A DNA stretch of 64,000 nt from Halomonas faecis (GCF_010993975.1 NZ_JAACZO010000008.1:1-64000); one strand, 5' to 3'; shown: positions 50,328-60,242, counted from the stretch's first letter. Notes: a model not told the origin generated them from the letters alone. Numbers and translations are program-made.

Positions 50328-52550
50328 TCAATGACGTAACGCCCCCCGCTGCGATGACGTCTTCCGCGAAGCTCCCCATGCCTTTCGTCGCCAGGCGAAA
50401 TAGCGCGCCAGAACATTCAGAAGACGTTCTGGTTTGTGGGTATTCTTCCACACCCCGGCACTCGCCTTGGCGGCTTCCGACCAGGTCGGGTAAGGATGCA
50501 CCGTACCCAGCAGCTTGTTGAGTCCGATGCCATGGGTCATGGCCAGGGTGAACTCGGCGAGCAACTCGCCGGCTCCGTGCCCGACCACCGCTGCCCCAAG
50601 AATGCGGTCTTTTCCCGGCACCGTAAGCACCTTGACGAAGCCTTCGGTGAGCCCTTCGGCGATGGCGCGGTCGAGCTCGGCAAGCTCATAGCGGGTGATC
50701 TCGTAAGCGATGTCACGGGCCTCGGCCTCGCGCTCGGAAAGCCCGACTCGCGCGACTTCCGGCTCGGTGAACGTGACCGCCGGCAGAGCCCGGTAGCTGA
50801 CTCGAAAACGCTTGAGCTCACCGAACAGCGCGTTCACGGTGGCATGCCAGGCTTGGTGGGCACTGGCGTGGGTGAGCTGATAGGGGCCGGTGACATCGCC
50901 ACAGGCCCAAACGTTGGGCAGCACCGACTGCAGCGTCTCATCCACCGCCAGAGTGCCGTCGGCGCGCGTCTCCACGCCCAATTCTTCCAACCCCATTCCC
51001 GACACGTTGGCTTGCCGGCCGATCGCCACCAGCAAGCGATCGAAAGGCAACCGCTCTTCCACTTCCTCGCCGCTTGCATCGCGTCGCTGCACCACCAGCG
51101 CATTGGCACCCTGTTCAGCGGTACCGGCCTCGACCCGCACGGCCCGCGTGCCCAGCCACACTGCAACGTCTTCATGCTCCAAACGGTGCTGCAGCACAGC
51201 GGCCACCTCGGCATCCTCGCGAGGCAGCAGTTGCTCACCCATCTCGACCAGGCTGACGTTGCTGCCCAATCGGGCGAAGCTCTGCCCCAGTTCACAGCCA
51301 ATGGGTCCACCGCCCAGCACCACCAACCGCCCCGGTAGCGATTCGAGCTGCCATAGGTTGTCCGATGTCAGTACATCGATCTCGTCGAGCCCAGGCAAGT
51401 CCGGCACGCGTGGCCTGGCCCCGCTGGCGATGATCACGTGACGGGCAGTGAGCACACGCTCACCGTCCACCCCTGCGACCCGAACCCGCCACGGATCGTC
51501 GAAATACGCACGACCGGCAACCACTTCCACGCCCAGGCTCTCATAGCGTTCGCGGCTATCGTGGGGCTCCACCTCGCGAACCGCTCGCTCGACGTGCCCC
51601 ATTACCTCGCGAAAGTCGACCTGCGGCGCAGCAGCATGAACGCCATATCGCGGCGCCTCGCGTATCTCATGGGCAGCACGTGCGGCACGAATCAACGCCT
51701 TGGAGGGCACGCAGCCGGTGTTGAGACAGTCGCCGCCCAGGCGGTCGCGCTCCACCAGTGCGACCTTGGCCTTGACGGCCGCGGCGATGTAGCTCGCCAC
51801 CAGCCCCGCCGAACCGCCGCCGATGACGACGACATCGTGATCGAAGTGCGCCGGACGCGCGAAACGCACCGCCAGGCGCCGACGCTTGGCGATGGCCACC
51901 ACCGCTCGCGCCACCCAAGGAAAGAGCCCGATCAACGCGAAAGAAGCGATCAGCCCCGGAGAGAGGATGCCAGACAGCGACTCGAGGTCGCCAAGCTCGC
52001 GACCGGCGTTCACGAACACCGCGGTGCCGGGCAGCATGCCCAATTGACTGACCCAGTAGAAGGTCCAAAGGCGCATCCGGGTGAGTCCCATCACCAGGTT
52101 GATGACGAAGAACGGAAAGATGGGAATCAAGCGCAAGGTGAAGAGATAGAAGGCACCTTCGCGACGCATGCCCGCATTGATGCGCTCCAGCTGCACCGCA
52201 AAGCGCCGCTCGAGCGGCGTGCGCAGTAAAGTACGAGCGATCGATGCCGCCAAGGTCGCGCCGAGCGTGCTGGCAAATGAGATGATCAAGAGGCCCCAGC
52301 CCAGTCCGAACAGCGCTCCGCCCAGCACGGTCAGCAGCGTAGCCCCAGGTAGCGAGAGTGCGGCCATGACCACATAGATGGCAAAGAAGGCCCCGATCAC
52401 GGTGACGGGATCGCTGGCCAGCCACGCTTGGAAACGCGCCTGTTCTGCCTTGAGATTGTCCAGAGTCATGGCTTCATGGGCACCGCTGAAAAAGAAGGCG
52501 GTTACCACCAGACCGATCACCAGCACTAATAACAAGCGTCGCTTGGTCAC
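50328..52550 (-). CDS. Fusion of VTT (TVP38/TMEM64) membrane domain with a disulfide oxidoreductase
   Basis: 740 residues from a GTG at 52550 with AGGAGT seven bases upstream (ATG 52565 and 52616 are alternatives with poorer sites). Residues about 1-225: a VTT/SNARE-associated-type membrane domain with several helices, including GGALFGLGWGLLIISFASTL-like sequence. Residues about 240-740: an FAD/NAD(P) oxidoreductase of the mercuric-reductase/dihydrolipoamide-dehydrogenase class with GGGSAGL, redox disulfide GGDCLNTGCVPSK (about 270-282), second dinucleotide site VLGGGPIGCELGQSF, and the C-terminal interface His in HPYPTWSEA. The substrate is unknown. It may couple cytoplasmic NAD(P)H to a membrane process. 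Confidence 0.88.
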   Translation of the reverse strand: MTKRRLLLVLVIGLVVTAFFFSGAHEAMTLDNLKAEQARFQAWLASDPVTVIGAFFAIYVVMAALSLPGATLLTVLGGALFGLGWGLLIISFASTLGATLAASIARTLLRTPLERRFAVQLERINAGMRREGAFYLFTLRLIPIFPFFVINLVMGLTRMRLWTFYWVSQLGMLPGTAVFVNAGRELGDLESLSGILSPGLIASFALIGLFPWVARAVVAIAKRRRLAVRFARPAHFDHDVVVIGGGSAGLVASYIAAAVKAKVALVERDRLGGDCLNTGCVPSKALIRAARAAHEIREAPRYGVHAAAPQVDFREVMGHVERAVREVEPHDSRERYESLGVEVVAGRAYFDDPWRVRVAGVDGERVLTARHVIIASGARPRVPDLPGLDEIDVLTSDNLWQLESLPGRLVVLGGGPIGCELGQSFARLGSNVSLVEMGEQLLPREDAEVAAVLQHRLEHEDVAVWLGTRAVRVEAGTAEQGANALVVQRRDASGEEVEERLPFDRLLVAIGRQANVSGMGLEELGVETRADGTLAVDETLQSVLPNVWACGDVTGPYQLTHASAHQAWHATVNALFGELKRFRVSYRALPAVTFTEPEVARVGLSEREAEARDIAYEITRYELAELDRAIAEGLTEGFVKVLTVPGKDRILGAAVVGHGAGELLAEFTLAMTHGIGLNKLLGTVHPYPTWSEAAKASAGVWKNTHKPERLLNVLARYFAWRRKAWGASRKTSSQRGALRH

Positions 52551-52701
52551 GCGGGCACTCCTCATCACATCGACGTCGAGGTAGGGATAGGTGTACCTGC
52601 GTCGCCGTGCTCCCAACTTCCTTACATCGACTCGCTCTACGGGAACCCCGAGGGCGTCGCAGCCTCCAACCTATCACCCTCCCCTGGAACAGGCATGCAT
52701 C

Positions 52702-53340
52702 ATGAACTGGAAATTCCGTTTCAAGCCTCTGCTGCTCGCTGCACTGCCGACCCTCGTTGTCATGCCCGCCACAGCCGAGGACAGCGACGCCACTGCCCGT
52801 GCGTTGTTTGCCGGTGGCTGCTTCTGGTGCGTCGAAGAAGCCTTCGACAAAGTGGCAGGCGTGGAGGCCACCACCTCCGGCTTCAGCGGCGGCGACGTGG
52901 CCGACCCCAGCTACGAACAGGTGGTCGACGGCGGCACGGGTCACGCCGAGGTGGTCGAAGTCGAATACGACCCGCAGCGCGTCGACTACGAAACCCTACT
53001 CCATGTGTTCTGGCGCAACATCGATCCCTTTGCGGAGGGACGCCAGTTCTGCGACGTGGGCGAGAGCTACCGCAGCGCCATCTTCGCGCTCGATGAGCAG
53101 CAGCGCCAACTCGCCGAGGCCAGCCGCAACGCCCTCGCCGAACGCTTCGGCCGAGAAATTGCTACCGAGATCAACGACTTCGAAGCCTTTTACGCTGCCG
53201 AGGAGTACCACCAGGATTACTATCGCAAGAATCCGGTGCGCTACAACTACTACAAGGCCGCCTGTCAGCGCGAGGAACGCCTGGAAGAGATATGGGACGA
53301 TGAAGCCGGCGGACACCGTGCCGGCCCCTCCCCCGGGTGA
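52702..53340 (+). CDS. msrA: Exported peptide-methionine (S)-S-oxide reductase MsrA
   Basis: 212 residues with a signal peptide (MNWKFRFKPLLLAALPTLVV, cleavage near TAE25) and the MsrA catalytic motif GGCFWC (Cys40, Cys43). FWRNIDP and EYHQDYYRKNP complete the family set. Export implies repair of periplasmic proteins; the reductant is not obvious here. Divergent from the VTT fusion, and 126 bp before the azurin gene. Confidence 0.92.
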   Translation: MNWKFRFKPLLLAALPTLVVMPATAEDSDATARALFAGGCFWCVEEAFDKVAGVEATTSGFSGGDVADPSYEQVVDGGTGHAEVVEVEYDPQRVDYETLLHVFWRNIDPFAEGRQFCDVGESYRSAIFALDEQQRQLAEASRNALAERFGREIATEINDFEAFYAAEEYHQDYYRKNPVRYNYYKAACQREERLEEIWDDEAGGHRAGPSPG

Positions 53341-53465
53341 GCGCCCCGCGGACCACCCGACGCGGTGAGACAATTCACCGCACCGCTCGACGCCTCGCCA
53401 GGCAGACACACCCGCCGCAAAAGTGATTGAATCCCATTACCTTTCAAAGGCAAAAGGAGTCAAAC

Positions 53466-53915
53466 ATGATTCGTCACACGGCCGTTGCCGTCTTTCTCGG
53501 CTTGCTGAGCCTGCCCGCCATGGCAGACGACTGCTCCGTTACGGTGGAAGCCGACGATCAGATGCAATTCGATACCGATGCCATAGAGGTCAGCCAGAGC
53601 TGCGACGAGTTCACCGTCAATCTGGAGCACACCGGCACGATGCCCGTCGAAAGCATGGGCCACAACTGGGTGCTTACCCGGGAAGACGACATGAGCGATG
53701 TCGCCGGTGCCGGTGCTGGCGCCGGAGTGGACAATGACTATATCGAGCCTGGAGACGACAGGGTCATCGCCCACACTGAGCTGATCGGCGGCGGTGAAAC
53801 CACTTCCGTGTCCTTCGCTGTGGATCAGCTCGAAGAAGGCGAGGACTACACCTTCTTCTGCAGTTTCCCCGGTCACTCCGGGCCCATGCAGGGCAGTGTC
53901 TCGCTGGTCGACTGA
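53466..53915 (+). CDS. azu: Azurin (blue copper protein)
   Basis: 149-residue precursor; signal peptide of 20 residues, mature protein 129. In mature numbering all canonical residues fall exactly in place: disulfide Cys3-Cys26, copper ligands His46 (MGHNW), Cys112, His117 and axial Met121 (CSFPGHSGPM). Periplasmic one-electron carrier. AAGGAG precedes the ATG. An in-frame TTG upstream is ignored. Confidence 0.96.
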   Translation: MIRHTAVAVFLGLLSLPAMADDCSVTVEADDQMQFDTDAIEVSQSCDEFTVNLEHTGTMPVESMGHNWVLTREDDMSDVAGAGAGAGVDNDYIEPGDDRVIAHTELIGGGETTSVSFAVDQLEEGEDYTFFCSFPGHSGPMQGSVSLVD

Positions 53916-53930
53916 AGCGGTGAGAACCGA

Positions 53931-55163
53931 CTAGCCAGAGCGACGAGGGGCGCGCCTGGCGCGCTCCTTGCTCCGCAAACTGATGGCGATGCCCAGAGTC
54001 GTCACCAGCACCAACCAGGAACCGAGAGCCACTCCGAACCATCCCCAACGCTGCCAAAACGGCTCCAGCCAGAAGCCACCCAGGCTCGCCCCCAGGTAGT
54101 AGAACACCAGGTAGAGCGCTGAGGCGCTTCCCCGGGCCTTCTCGGCCTGGCGACCGACCCAGCTCGATGCCATGGAATGGGCAAGGAAGAAACCAAAGGC
54201 ATTGATGGTCAATCCGGCCAGGATCCAGGCCAGGGATTCCAGCAGGGTCAACGCCGTTCCCGTCACGAAGATGGCAATGCCCAGCATCATGCACACCGGC
54301 TGCGACAACCGCCCTGCCAAGCGTCCGGAGAATGCTGAGCCCAGCGTCCCCCCCAGATAGGTGATGAAGATCAGCCCCAGCAGCCGCGTTCCCAAACCGT
54401 AGGGTGCCTCGGCCAGACGAAAGGTGATGTAGCTGTATTGGTTGATGAAAATCAGGAAGTTCAGCCCACCGAGCACGTAGGCAGGCAACAGCAAGGGATG
54501 GCAAAGATGTCCAGTCAGATCGGCAATGGCCCTGCGCAACTCGAAGTGGCGCGGGGAGAAGGCGCGCGCCGGCGGCAGCAGTTTCCAGAACAGCACCACC
54601 CCCACCAGGGTCAGCAATCCCACCGTTGCGAAACTCGCCGACGTCCCCGCCAATTCCGCAACGGCACCGCCTACGATGCGCCCACCGATGCCACCCAGGG
54701 TATTGGCGCCGATATAGAGCCCTACGGCCGAGAGCAGTGCCGGCTTTTCGAACTCGTCTCCCATCCAGGCAATGGCAACGGCCGGCAACCCACCGAGCAC
54801 GAAGCCCTGCACGGCGCGCAGCGCCAGTAGCGTCTCGTAGTTGGGAGCGAAGGCGAGCCCCAGGGAAAGCACCCCCGCCGCGAGCAAGGTCGCTCGCATG
54901 ATGCCGCTGCGGCCGATGGCATCGGAGAGCGGTCCGAATACCAACAGGGAGGCCGCTACCGCCAGAGTGGCCACTGACATCACCAGGCTGATCGCCAGGG
55001 TCGAAACGCCATAGCCTGCCCGCAGTTCGGGCAACAGGGGTTGCGGCGCATAGAGGTTGATGAACACCAGCAAGGAGCCAAGGCACAACGCCAGGGTCGC
55101 GCGCCACCAAGCGGGGGTGCGGGCTTCGATCATTCCGCCATCCGCCACCCAACTGTGCGGCAA
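53931..55163 (-). CDS. MFS transporter, YnfM-like
   Basis: 410 residues with 12 predicted helices; MFS loop motif GPLSDAIGRSG between helices 2 and 3. Strong overall resemblance to E. coli YnfM (417). Export of small hydrophobic compounds is the usual assumption; the substrate is not known. The start could be internal at 55133 (MIEARTP), since the first ten residues are atypical. Confidence 0.85.
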   Translation of the reverse strand: MPHSWVADGGMIEARTPAWWRATLALCLGSLLVFINLYAPQPLLPELRAGYGVSTLAISLVMSVATLAVAASLLVFGPLSDAIGRSGIMRATLLAAGVLSLGLAFAPNYETLLALRAVQGFVLGGLPAVAIAWMGDEFEKPALLSAVGLYIGANTLGGIGGRIVGGAVAELAGTSASFATVGLLTLVGVVLFWKLLPPARAFSPRHFELRRAIADLTGHLCHPLLLPAYVLGGLNFLIFINQYSYITFRLAEAPYGLGTRLLGLIFITYLGGTLGSAFSGRLAGRLSQPVCMMLGIAIFVTGTALTLLESLAWILAGLTINAFGFFLAHSMASSWVGRQAEKARGSASALYLVFYYLGASLGGFWLEPFWQRWGWFGVALGSWLVLVTTLGIAISLRSKERARRAPRRSG

Positions 55164-55259
55164 TGACAGGAAAGCCGCCGAGCACTGTCACGCATGACGG
55201 AAGCCTCCAGCATGACCTCTTCTCCTCGCCCCCGAGCGGGACTGGCATGTGCGTTCGAC

Positions 55260-55889
55260 CTACCCTTCGTCATGCAAGCTCACGCGTTGGGCCAGCAGGG
55301 GCGGAGCCAGGGTACGCCGCGCCTGCCAGAAGTGACGCTGCCAGTACACGTTGTCGAGGCGGGACAGCATCACTCCTTGCGAGGTGGAGGCATGCAGGAA
55401 ATGGCCTTCGCCCACATAGATACCCACATGATCGTAGGCACCGGGTGGGCGGAAGAAGACCAAGTCGCCGACCTGTAGCGCATCGCGATCGACCGACTCT
55501 CCCTGATGGACCTGCTCGCCGGTGGTGCGCGGCAACGCCATGCGAAAGGTTTCCGCGAAGACCCGCTGCACCAGCGCTGAGCAGTCGATGCCCTGCGCCG
55601 AGCTCCCGCCCAAGCGATACGGCGTGCCGGCCCAGCGCTGGTGCTGGTCGAGCAGCGCCATACGCAGCCGTTCGGGCGGTGACGCACGAAGCCCCCCCGC
55701 AAAGAATGGCCTATCGGCCGGCGACATCAAGGGGTCCCAGTCGCTGGGTAGACCCGGCAGCTGACGCGCGAAGTAGTCATCCGGAGCCCGTTCGGGCTGC
55801 ATCGATGTCGTGCTGCAGCCTAGCAGCAGCGATAACGGTAGCAACAGGCATCCGATTTGCAGGATACGCAACGCAGGCGTAGCGGCCAT
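55260..55889 (-). CDS. NlpC/P60 cell-wall endopeptidase lipoprotein (Spr/MepS-like)
   Basis: 209 residues from ATG 55889; lipoprotein signal with LLLGC (Cys25). NlpC/P60 domain: catalytic Cys103 in GIDCSALV, His in DHVGIYVG, and FRMALPRTTGEQV between. It is predicted to cleave peptidoglycan cross-links at the outer-membrane inner face. An upstream in-frame ATG (56012) lacks a signal and is not used. It lies downstream of the DUF1266 gene on the same strand. Confidence 0.88.
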   Translation of the reverse strand: MAATPALRILQIGCLLLPLSLLLGCSTTSMQPERAPDDYFARQLPGLPSDWDPLMSPADRPFFAGGLRASPPERLRMALLDQHQRWAGTPYRLGGSSAQGIDCSALVQRVFAETFRMALPRTTGEQVHQGESVDRDALQVGDLVFFRPPGAYDHVGIYVGEGHFLHASTSQGVMLSRLDNVYWQRHFWQARRTLAPPLLAQRVSLHDEG

Positions 55890-56106
55890 CCGGCGAATTC
55901 CTCGTTCCCTGAGCCGCCGGCCACCGCAACGCAACGCATTGCGGCGGCCCCTCGGGCAGTCGCTGTGGCAGTGGCGCAGCGTTTCGACGTACCACTGCCA
56001 AAGCGGCCTCACGGCGGCTCGCTGTCATGGCAAGCTGGCTCCCGAACGGGAACCCTTTCCGTCAAACTTGTGACTATACGATATCCGCCCGGTGCATGGC
56101 GAGCCG

Positions 56107-58566
56107 CTAATGCAGGGTTTGCGCATCACCTGGCAGGGTGTCGACATGCATGGGCGCCCAGTGACGAGCTCGCGCCCCTGGGAAGTCGAGGCTCGCCCAT
56201 GGCCCCCCCAGCGGCGGCGCGCCGGTCAGCCAAGCGGCCAGCGCTTGGCGCATGCCGGCGAGAAAGCTCTCCCGCTCGGGCGTTTCCCCCATGAAAAACG
56301 AGAAACCGGCATACAGGCCGCGCGCATACGCGATCCAGTCCGCATAGCGTTCACCGGCCAGCACATGAGCCCGCTCCAGCACGTCAGCGAAGGCTTCCGC
56401 CTCCAGCCAGCCGAGCTGGCGTCCGGCAATGGCCAGATCCACGGCCTGAGCCAGATCCCAGGCGGTCAGATCCACGTCATTGCAGCCATCCTCGTTGTCG
56501 CGCACGCGACGCAGACGCAACAGGTGATGGCGGTCCTCCTCACTGCAATCACCGGACTCGAGCATGGCGATCTCGGAGGCGAGACGAGCCTCGTTGAGGG
56601 TATAGGGGGCGTAGTTGATCTGATACTCCTGCCGGTCGCCGGCTTCGAGCAGAAAGTCAACGAACTCGCCGAGCTCGGCACGCCCCGTGATGGCATAATG
56701 ATCGTCGACCCACTCACGGATCGATAACGCCTCGCGCTCGCTCTCCACCTGGGGTTCGCTCCAGGCCGGCATGTTCAGCGGCCCCACCAGCGCCATGGCG
56801 GTGAAGCGTCGCAGCGTAGGACGTGGGCCAGGCTCATGCCATTCATGGCTGTGCCAGTCGAGCCAGTGGAAAGGGCTTCCGGGATCTTCCAGGTGCCAAC
56901 GGATTTCTGCCGTCAGCGGCGGCTGTTCCGCCTCGGGCAGCAGCGCATCCCACTGTGCCCAGGCCTCGAGCAAGCGACGTGCATCGGGGTAGAAGCGACA
57001 CAGCGTGCTGCGCAGCGCTTCGGCGAAACATTCCAGGGCTGTCGGCTCGAAAGCCTCGGTATCCATCGCCATCTGCAGGTAGAAGGCGTATTTCTCGGCC
57101 ATGTGGATGGTGGCCGCATACCGGCACCCCTGCCGCAGAGCATCCCGAGCCGCCAAGTCGGCCGGCTGCGGATGGCCGAAGGCAGTTTCGGCGCTGGGCA
57201 GCGCGCCGTGGGCGGCATCGGCAGCCAACTGATTGAGGTGATGGGCCTGGGCCGGTAGCCAGTAGCGCGCCAGCGCCTCGGCGCCCTCCTCGGGATGCAG
57301 GTCCAGGGTTTCACTCAGATACTGCAGCGCGTCATTGCGGCGTTCCGCGGCAACGGGTGCCGGCGGCCCCTGACGGGTCGCCAGTTCCGGTTCGCGCACC
57401 GAGGCGAGCGCCAGCACCCAGTGGCGCGGCGAACGACGCCATTCGGCCATGGCACGACGGGCAGCCTGGCGTTCGGCAGGCTCGGCCAGCTCCTGCAGCG
57501 ACGTGCGCCAGGGGCTCACCGGCGACTGCAGCAACAGCCGCCAGTCGCGGTCCAGCGACTTCAAACAGTTGTGCCCCTCGAACAGGCTGCGACCGCGCTG
57601 GTAGGCCCGCACCAGTGCCGACCAGTCACTGTAGCGATGCTGCACCAGTTCGAGGGCATGATTGGCAAAGTCCGCGGCTTCCGACGCCTCCAGCCAGCCC
57701 AGACAGGCCCCTGCCCAGGACAAGTCGACCAGCCGCAGCCAGTCCCAGGCCGCCCACTCCAGGGGCTCGCCCTGCTCCAGGAAGGCCAGCATGACGCAAC
57801 CGTAGGCGGCATCCGGCACCGGCAATGCCTCACGCCATGCCCGACGTGCGGCGGCATCGGCCTGCAGCAGCCGCGTGGCATCGAGATCCCAGGCCTGACG
57901 ATGGCCCTGTCCGGCCAGCCACAGCAGGCAGCGGATCAGGTCGTCGCGCCCCGCGATCTGCCAGCCCTCGGCCAGCCAGGTAGCGGCATCCGGCCAATCC
58001 TGGACCACCGCAGGCAGCGCCAACACGGGGGCAAAGGCAGCGCGCAGCCGCCAAGCACGTTCGCCGGGCGCATCGGGCCACAGCGGCTGGCCATGGCGCT
58101 CACGGGCCACCCAGTCGGACACCAGATTCCAGGTGACGCCCTCGCCTTCGTGTTCGAGCCTGGACAGTGCCTCGCAGGCCTCCCAGAAGCCGTCATCACC
58201 GCGCACCCAGCCTTCGGCGCTGCGCGCATGAAGCAGCGCTTCCAGCCAGGCATCCAGATCGGCATGGCGCGCCGTGATCTCATCGGCTAGGCGCAGTGCC
58301 CAGGCCCGCGCGCGCTCGACCGGAAGCCAGCCCGAGGCCCCGGCCAATGCCGTCAGCTCCAGGGCTGCGAGCAGCCGTGCCGGATCGACGCGGGTGCCGT
58401 CGAAAGCCTCGAGCAGGCACCAGCCGAGCTCACCACGATCGTGGATGCCCAACGCGGTCAACCGAGCCACCGCCGTGGGCGGCTCGACGTCCAGCGGATC
58501 GGGAGCAAAGGCCCAGTCGCAGAGCACCAACTGTTGGGCCCACCAGGCATTCAGGGGATCGACCAA
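56107..58566 (-). CDS. 819-residue protein with three DUF1266-like modules
   Basis: Cytoplasmic, Trp- and Ala-rich, no signal or membrane helices. I see three segments with the DUF1266 pattern (aWDl.r...a...GwL...ea........Y.dW...a..y..G......g): about 65-120 (ASGWLPVERARAWALRLADE), about 260-320 (WAAWDWLRLVDLSWAGACL, YSDWSALVRAYQRGRSLFEG) and about 695-770 (AWDLAQAVDLAIAGRQLGWL, YADWIAYARGLYAGFSFFMG). Typical members (E. coli YbeR/YbeU) have one module in about 235 residues. The function is unknown. A single-gene unit before the NlpC/P60 gene and divergent from gabD. Confidence 0.7.
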   Translation of the reverse strand: MVDPLNAWWAQQLVLCDWAFAPDPLDVEPPTAVARLTALGIHDRGELGWCLLEAFDGTRVDPARLLAALELTALAGASGWLPVERARAWALRLADEITARHADLDAWLEALLHARSAEGWVRGDDGFWEACEALSRLEHEGEGVTWNLVSDWVARERHGQPLWPDAPGERAWRLRAAFAPVLALPAVVQDWPDAATWLAEGWQIAGRDDLIRCLLWLAGQGHRQAWDLDATRLLQADAAARRAWREALPVPDAAYGCVMLAFLEQGEPLEWAAWDWLRLVDLSWAGACLGWLEASEAADFANHALELVQHRYSDWSALVRAYQRGRSLFEGHNCLKSLDRDWRLLLQSPVSPWRTSLQELAEPAERQAARRAMAEWRRSPRHWVLALASVREPELATRQGPPAPVAAERRNDALQYLSETLDLHPEEGAEALARYWLPAQAHHLNQLAADAAHGALPSAETAFGHPQPADLAARDALRQGCRYAATIHMAEKYAFYLQMAMDTEAFEPTALECFAEALRSTLCRFYPDARRLLEAWAQWDALLPEAEQPPLTAEIRWHLEDPGSPFHWLDWHSHEWHEPGPRPTLRRFTAMALVGPLNMPAWSEPQVESEREALSIREWVDDHYAITGRAELGEFVDFLLEAGDRQEYQINYAPYTLNEARLASEIAMLESGDCSEEDRHHLLRLRRVRDNEDGCNDVDLTAWDLAQAVDLAIAGRQLGWLEAEAFADVLERAHVLAGERYADWIAYARGLYAGFSFFMGETPERESFLAGMRQALAAWLTGAPPLGGPWASLDFPGARARHWAPMHVDTLPGDAQTLH

Positions 58567-58765
58567 GGCTCACCTCGACGTACCAAGCCACACGGGAGCA
58601 AGCGTTACCGCTCGCGAAAATGGCGCCTAGTGTAACGGAAAGCGCGCCGCACGCCGATGACCCAAGTTCGGAAAAGCACGAACTATGCCGCAGGGAGCGG
58701 CTTGGCGAAGCGTTTTAAATAATGCACACTCCAGCAACAAGATAATCAACATGTCTGGAGCTGCC

Positions 58766-60211
58766 ATGCCTCACTCCTCCCTGCCGATCATCGATGCCGC
58801 CTATATCGGCGGGCAGTGGCGTCGTACCGAACGCCGCTTCGCCGTCACAGACCCGGCCACGGGCGACACCCTCGCCACGGTGCCGGATCTCACCGCCGAC
58901 GATGCCCGCGATGCCGTGGCCGCCGCCGAGGCCGCCTGGCCCGCCTGGCGCCGCCGAACCGCCAAGCAGCGTGCCACCCTGCTGCGCGACTGGTTCAACG
59001 CCATCATGGCGCACCAAGAGCCGCTGGCCCGGCTGATGACCCGCGAGCAGGGCAAGCCGCTGGCCGAGTCGCGTGGTGAAGTCGCCTACGGCGCCTCCTT
59101 CGTGGAGTTCTACGCTGAAGAAGGCAAGCGCATGGCCGGCGAGACACTGCCCAGCCACGGCGCCGACAAGCGCATCCTGGTATTTCGCGAGCCCATCGGC
59201 GTGGTGGCGGCCATCACGCCATGGAACTTTCCGTTGGCGATGATCACCCGCAAGTGCGCCCCGGCACTGGCTGCCGGCTGTCCGGTGGTGATCAAGCCCG
59301 CCGAGGCCACGCCGCTCACCGCCCTGGCGCTGGCCAAGCTCGCCGAGGACGTGGGCTTCCCCGCCGGGGTGATCAACGTCATCACCGCCGAGAATCCGGC
59401 TGCGGTGGGCGAAGTACTGACCACCGACCCTCGAGTGCGCAAGGTCTCCTTCACCGGATCGACCGCGGTGGGTAAGCGCCTGCTCGCCCAATGTGCCGGC
59501 ACGGTCAAGAAGGCCTCCATGGAGCTGGGCGGCAATGCGCCCTTCATCGTCTTCGACGACGCCGACCTGGATGCCGCCGTGGAGGGGGCCGTGGCCTCGA
59601 AGTACCGCAACTCCGGCCAGACCTGCGTGTGCACCAACCGCCTGCTGGTGCAGGCCGGCGTCTACGACGCCTTCGTCGAGAAGCTTGCCGCCCGCGTTGC
59701 CGAACTGAAGGTGGGCAACGGCCTCGACGAGGGTGTCATGCAGGGGCCGTTGATCAACCCGGCCGCCGTCGCCAAGGTGCGCACCCACATCGACGATGCC
59801 GTCGCCCAGGGAGCGCGCGTGGTGTGCGGCGGCGAGCCACACGCCCTGGGTGGCACCTTCTTCCAGCCCACCGTGATTGCCGATGTCACGCCGATGATGC
59901 GCGTGGCCCGCGAAGAGACCTTCGGCCCCTTGGCGCCGGTGTTTCGTTTCGACGACGACGCCGAAGCCATCACCCAGGCCAACGCCACCGAGTTCGGCCT
60001 CGCTGCCTACTTCTACGCGCGTGACTACCGGCGTATCTGGCATGTCATGGAAGGGCTCGAATATGGCATGGTGGCCGTCAACGAAGGCATTTTGTCTACC
60101 GAGCTGGCGCCCTTCGGCGGCGTCAAGGAATCCGGACTGGGGCGCGAAGGCTCGCACCACGGCCTGGACGAGTTCACTGAACTAAAATACGTCTGTGTCG
60201 GCGGCCTTTGA
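58766..60211 (+). CDS. gabD: Succinate-semialdehyde dehydrogenase GabD
   Basis: Oxidises succinate semialdehyde to succinate in GABA degradation. 481 residues (E. coli 482). ITPWNFPLAMITRK, FTGSTAVGKRL, catalytic Glu in MELGGNAPF, and catalytic Cys in SGQTCVCTNR. ATG 58766 has GGAG six bases upstream; ATG 58751 is a weaker alternative. gabT follows 31 bp later. Confidence 0.94.
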   Translation: MPHSSLPIIDAAYIGGQWRRTERRFAVTDPATGDTLATVPDLTADDARDAVAAAEAAWPAWRRRTAKQRATLLRDWFNAIMAHQEPLARLMTREQGKPLAESRGEVAYGASFVEFYAEEGKRMAGETLPSHGADKRILVFREPIGVVAAITPWNFPLAMITRKCAPALAAGCPVVIKPAEATPLTALALAKLAEDVGFPAGVINVITAENPAAVGEVLTTDPRVRKVSFTGSTAVGKRLLAQCAGTVKKASMELGGNAPFIVFDDADLDAAVEGAVASKYRNSGQTCVCTNRLLVQAGVYDAFVEKLAARVAELKVGNGLDEGVMQGPLINPAAVAKVRTHIDDAVAQGARVVCGGEPHALGGTFFQPTVIADVTPMMRVAREETFGPLAPVFRFDDDAEAITQANATEFGLAAYFYARDYRRIWHVMEGLEYGMVAVNEGILSTELAPFGGVKESGLGREGSHHGLDEFTELKYVCVGGL

Positions 60212-60242
60212 TCGCCATCCACACGAAATGGAAGGAGATAGC

